Part shown: in pieces, positions 61,961-64,000 of the stretch | Position numbering within the stretch: the stretch's first letter is position 1 | Layout: each line of letters starts with the position of its first letter | Origin: Deltaproteobacteria bacterium | GTDB taxonomy: Bacteria; Myxococcota_A; Polyangia; Polyangiales; Ga0077539 | Direction: 5' to 3' | NCBI GenBank assembly: GCA_016218725.1 | Contig: JACRDB010000097.1 | Span: 39,654-103,653 of the forward strand | Length of the DNA stretch: 64,000 nucleotides | The notes under the pieces: generated by a model | Databases searched by the model: none | What the model saw: only the letters and a program-made list of their open reading frames with translations | Told to the model about the DNA's origin: nothing | Translations under genes and position numbers: made by a program

Positions 61961-63088
61961 TTACGGACGATAGACCTGGAGCGTACACGGGATGTTCCCG
62001 TTGTAGAGGGGGAAGGCCTTGAGCACCGGCACCGGGAAGCCCCGGGTGAGCTCCGGGGCGCCCACCAGCACCGCGGCGATGGAGCCCCGGAGCCCCGCCA
62101 CCACCTCCCCGAGGCGCTGGTAGAACCCCTGGAGCTCCTGGGCGGACGCGCGGAGCCGGTCGCCGTACGGTGGGTCCGTGACCAGGTGCCCCCGGAGGTG
62201 CTCCCAGGTGAGGTCCCGCGCGTCCCCCACGCGGAGCGTGAGGTCCCCCTCGACGCCCGCCTGCCGCGCGTTCAGCCTCGCGCACTCCACCGCCTCGGGG
62301 TCCCGGTCCGCGGCGACGATGGGCACCTCACAGCGGCCCTTGACCGCCGCCCGGGCCTCGGCGCGCAGCTCGTTCCAGCGCGCGCGCAGGGCGTCGTCGT
62401 AGCGAGGCCAGCGCTCGAAGGCGAAGCCCCGGTCGAGGCCCGGGGCCACGTTCCTGGCGCGAAGGGCCGCCTCGATGGGGATGGTGCCCGCCCCGCAGAG
62501 AGGGTCCACCAGGGGCCTCCAGGGCTCCCAGCGGCAGAGGGACAAGACCGCCGAGGCCAGGGTCTCCTTCATCACCGCGTCGGTGGTGCGGGTGCGCCAC
62601 CCGCGGCGGTGCAGGGCCTCACCCGCCAGGTCCAGGTACACCGTGGCGCGGTCCCCAGAGACACGTACGTACACCGGCACGTCGGGGTTACCCACGTCCA
62701 CGTCCGGCCGCTGCCCGTGACGGTCCCGGAGCTGATCCACGATGGCGTCCTTGGTCTTGAGCGCCACGAACTGTGAGTGCGTCAGGGTGGAGTCCCTACA
62801 GGTCGCACGAACTGCGAGGGTGTGGGACGGTGTAAGATGCTCCGACCAGTCGAGGGAGCGTACGCCGTCGTAGAGGGCGGCGGGGGTGGGTACGGGGAAG
62901 CCACCGAGCTCCCAGAGGACCCGGACGGCGCAGCGGGCGTGGAGGCATGCCTTCATCCCGTGGGCCAGGTCGCCTTCGAAGTGTACGCCGCCGTGGTCTA
63001 CGCGCAGGCTCTGGAGGCCCAGGGTCTTGAGCTCGTCCCGCAGGGCCCTCTCGGTCCCTCGGGCGGCGGTCGCGAAGAGCCTTGGCAC
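61961..63088 (-). CDS. THUMP-domain rRNA guanine-N2 methyltransferase (RlmL-N/TrmN-like)
   Basis: This protein of about 375 residues has an N-terminal THUMP RNA-binding domain (VPRLFATAARGTERALRDEL ... TLTHSQFVALKTKDAI) and a Rossmann methyltransferase domain with LVDPLCGAGTIPIEAALRAR and HLVTDPPYGDRL (the NPPY-type catalytic motif). It lacks the second methyltransferase half of E. coli RlmL. It likely makes m2G in 23S rRNA. The start is given at GTG 63088; a TTG at 63100 is in frame and fits less well with the usual family N-terminus. Confidence 0.9.
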   Translation of the reverse strand: MPRLFATAARGTERALRDELKTLGLQSLRVDHGGVHFEGDLAHGMKACLHARCAVRVLWELGGFPVPTPAALYDGVRSLDWSEHLTPSHTLAVRATCRDSTLTHSQFVALKTKDAIVDQLRDRHGQRPDVDVGNPDVPVYVRVSGDRATVYLDLAGEALHRRGWRTRTTDAVMKETLASAVLSLCRWEPWRPLVDPLCGAGTIPIEAALRARNVAPGLDRGFAFERWPRYDDALRARWNELRAEARAAVKGRCEVPIVAADRDPEAVECARLNARQAGVEGDLTLRVGDARDLTWEHLRGHLVTDPPYGDRLRASAQELQGFYQRLGEVVAGLRGSIAAVLVGAPELTRGFPVPVLKAFPLYNGNIPCTLQVYRP

Positions 63089-63155
63089 GTTGAAGCCCAA
63101 GGTGTCTAGCGCGCCCTCGCGCGGGTGTCACGGGAGGGAGTATGGTTCTGCGCCC

Positions 63156-63800
63156 ATGAACCGTAGTGCCTGCCTCTCGCTGCTCCTCCTCGTGTCGTGT
63201 GCGTCCAGCCCTCCCCCGACGACGGTGAACGCCCCCCCCCCGGAGCCCGCTCCCTCGGGAGGGGGCACGGGCCCCTCCGGGGGCCTTCCCCCGGTGACGG
63301 TTTCTTCGCAGCCGACGGCCGACGCGCCGGAGATCTCGCGCTCCCAGGGCGTGACCGAGGGCGTGCTGGTGCTCTGGCCCCGGGTGGTGCCTCGCGATGA
63401 CAGCCCCGCGGCGCGCGCCACCGCCAGCGCGATCCAGCAGAGGCTGCGGCGCGTGGCCGAGGAGGCCCTCCCCGGGCGCCCGGTGGACGTCCGCCCGGAG
63501 CCCGAGAGGGTGTGCCCTCGGGCCGGGTGCAACGGCCCGACCCTGGGGGCGGTGTTCGCCCGCGTGGGCAACGGCTGCGTGGTGGTGGCGACGGTGAGCG
63601 CGCCGGGGACCTCGCCCGCGAGGCTCGTCCCGTGGGTGGGCACGGTGACGCTCCGGCAGCAGGAGGTGCCCTTCCGCGAGCCCCAGGAGGGCTCCATCAC
63701 CATCACCGACGCGGCCCGCTGCACGGAGGTCACCGGCGCGCTGGAGACCGTGCCCCGGGAGCTGCTGGACACCCTCCGGGGAGTCGCGCCCTCGCGGTGA
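63156..63800 (+). CDS. Predicted lipoprotein, unknown function
   Basis: This 214-aa protein has a lipoprotein signal (MNRSACLSLLLLVSCASS, lipobox LVSC), a Pro-rich linker (PPPTTVNAPPPEP) and a compact C-terminal domain with VFARVGNGCVVVATVSAP and paired Cys residues. No family is recognised. Unrelated to its divergent neighbour as far as I can see. The ATG at 63156 is selected because it places the lipobox at the N-terminus. Confidence 0.72.
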   Translation: MNRSACLSLLLLVSCASSPPPTTVNAPPPEPAPSGGGTGPSGGLPPVTVSSQPTADAPEISRSQGVTEGVLVLWPRVVPRDDSPAARATASAIQQRLRRVAEEALPGRPVDVRPEPERVCPRAGCNGPTLGAVFARVGNGCVVVATVSAPGTSPARLVPWVGTVTLRQQEVPFREPQEGSITITDAARCTEVTGALETVPRELLDTLRGVAPSR

Positions 63801-63927
63801 GCTTTAGGGGCTGTGCCCCAATAGACCGTTCATGGCGACTTCACCTCCCGGCCCCCTTGGGCGTCAAGCGCCATCACGTGATGGTCTTGTCGGGACCGAT
63901 CCCCCAAAGGCGCCGAGGAGCTCGGAC
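63801..63927. other. Intergenic segment with short palindromes
   Basis: No gene is evident. It has a small GGGG-CTGTG-CCCC stem after the lipoprotein stop, a candidate weak terminator, and a perfect 14-bp palindrome CCATCACGTGATGG at 63871-63884 with a CACGTG core. Confidence 0.45.
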
Positions 63928-64000
63928 TTCGCCAGGGGTTGGGCGGTGGAGGCCGGGGTTCGCCAGGGGTTGGGCGGTGGAGGCCGGGGTTCGCCAGGCG
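63928..64000 (+). repeat. 31-bp tandem repeat reaching the window edge
   Basis: Two full 31-base units (63928-63958 and 63959-63989), starting TTCGCCAGGGGTTGGGCGGT, are identical, and the first 11 bases of a third begin at 63990 and then run to the window end (with a change near the end). It may be a longer array continuing outside the window. No coding reading is convincing. Confidence 0.9.

Overview
The window looks like chromosomal DNA from a high-GC Myxococcota bacterium (myxobacterium-like, Polyangia/Sandaracinus type). This is an inference from content. There are two Ser/Thr kinases, one fused to a large ATPase/helical-repeat region, and many two-component and hybrid kinases. Secreted proteins carry MYXO-CTERM-like tails and Cys-rich or Asp-rich repeats, there are many Asp/Pro-rich lipoproteins, and genes are tightly packed with ATGA/GTGA overlaps. 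No rRNA, tRNA or CRISPR array was recognised.

Layout. 0-7 kb: a lipid-kinase fragment, an Fe-S (CCG-type) protein, a membrane Ser/Thr kinase, a histidine kinase/response regulator pair, and a PD-(D/E)XK-like protein with a GKLE repeat. 7-12 kb: a four-gene minus-strand operon with a matrixin-type metalloprotease, a ferredoxin-reductase-like flavoprotein and lipoproteins. 12-18 kb: a GAF histidine kinase, an FAD monooxygenase and a 1260-aa kinase-ATPase. 18-32 kb: a long, mostly end-overlapping minus-strand gene train. From its promoter end it runs FGE-fold lipoprotein, unknown, M20 amidohydrolase, acyl-CoA ligase, aldo/keto reductase, cysD, cysN, polyprenyl synthase, three unknown small proteins, a CrtC/AttH-like protein, an SCP2-like protein and an FAD desaturase-like protein. 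The second half reads as an isoprenoid/lipid-modifying set placed downstream of sulfate activation.

32.5-39.4 kb is a 6.8-kb accessory island bounded by 140-bp direct repeats (95% identical by my alignment). The repeats carry the leader, ribosome binding site and first codons of a lipoprotein gene. Inside are an IS4-family transposase remnant with an in-frame stop inside long inverted repeats, a run of phage-like structural or decoration genes including a paralogous pair and a LamG-like protein, and then a markedly AT-richer part with a three-repeat protein and an RCC1 beta-propeller protein.

39-53 kb is a cell-surface region: Cys-rich lipoproteins, a Flp-pilin-like two-membrane-segment protein, a von Willebrand A lipoprotein, a sulfatase-fold lipoprotein, a 1581-aa protein with five ~208-aa TSP3 super-repeats, and an OmpA-like protein with its own TSP3 repeats. 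53-64 kb: a steroid-type SDR plus 5-alpha-reductase-like pair, a CAP-domain lipoprotein, a nucleoside hydrolase, a three-gene MASE1 kinase/response regulator/hybrid kinase operon, an ACT-malic enzyme, a THUMP rRNA methyltransferase, a lipoprotein, and short tandem repeats at the window edge.
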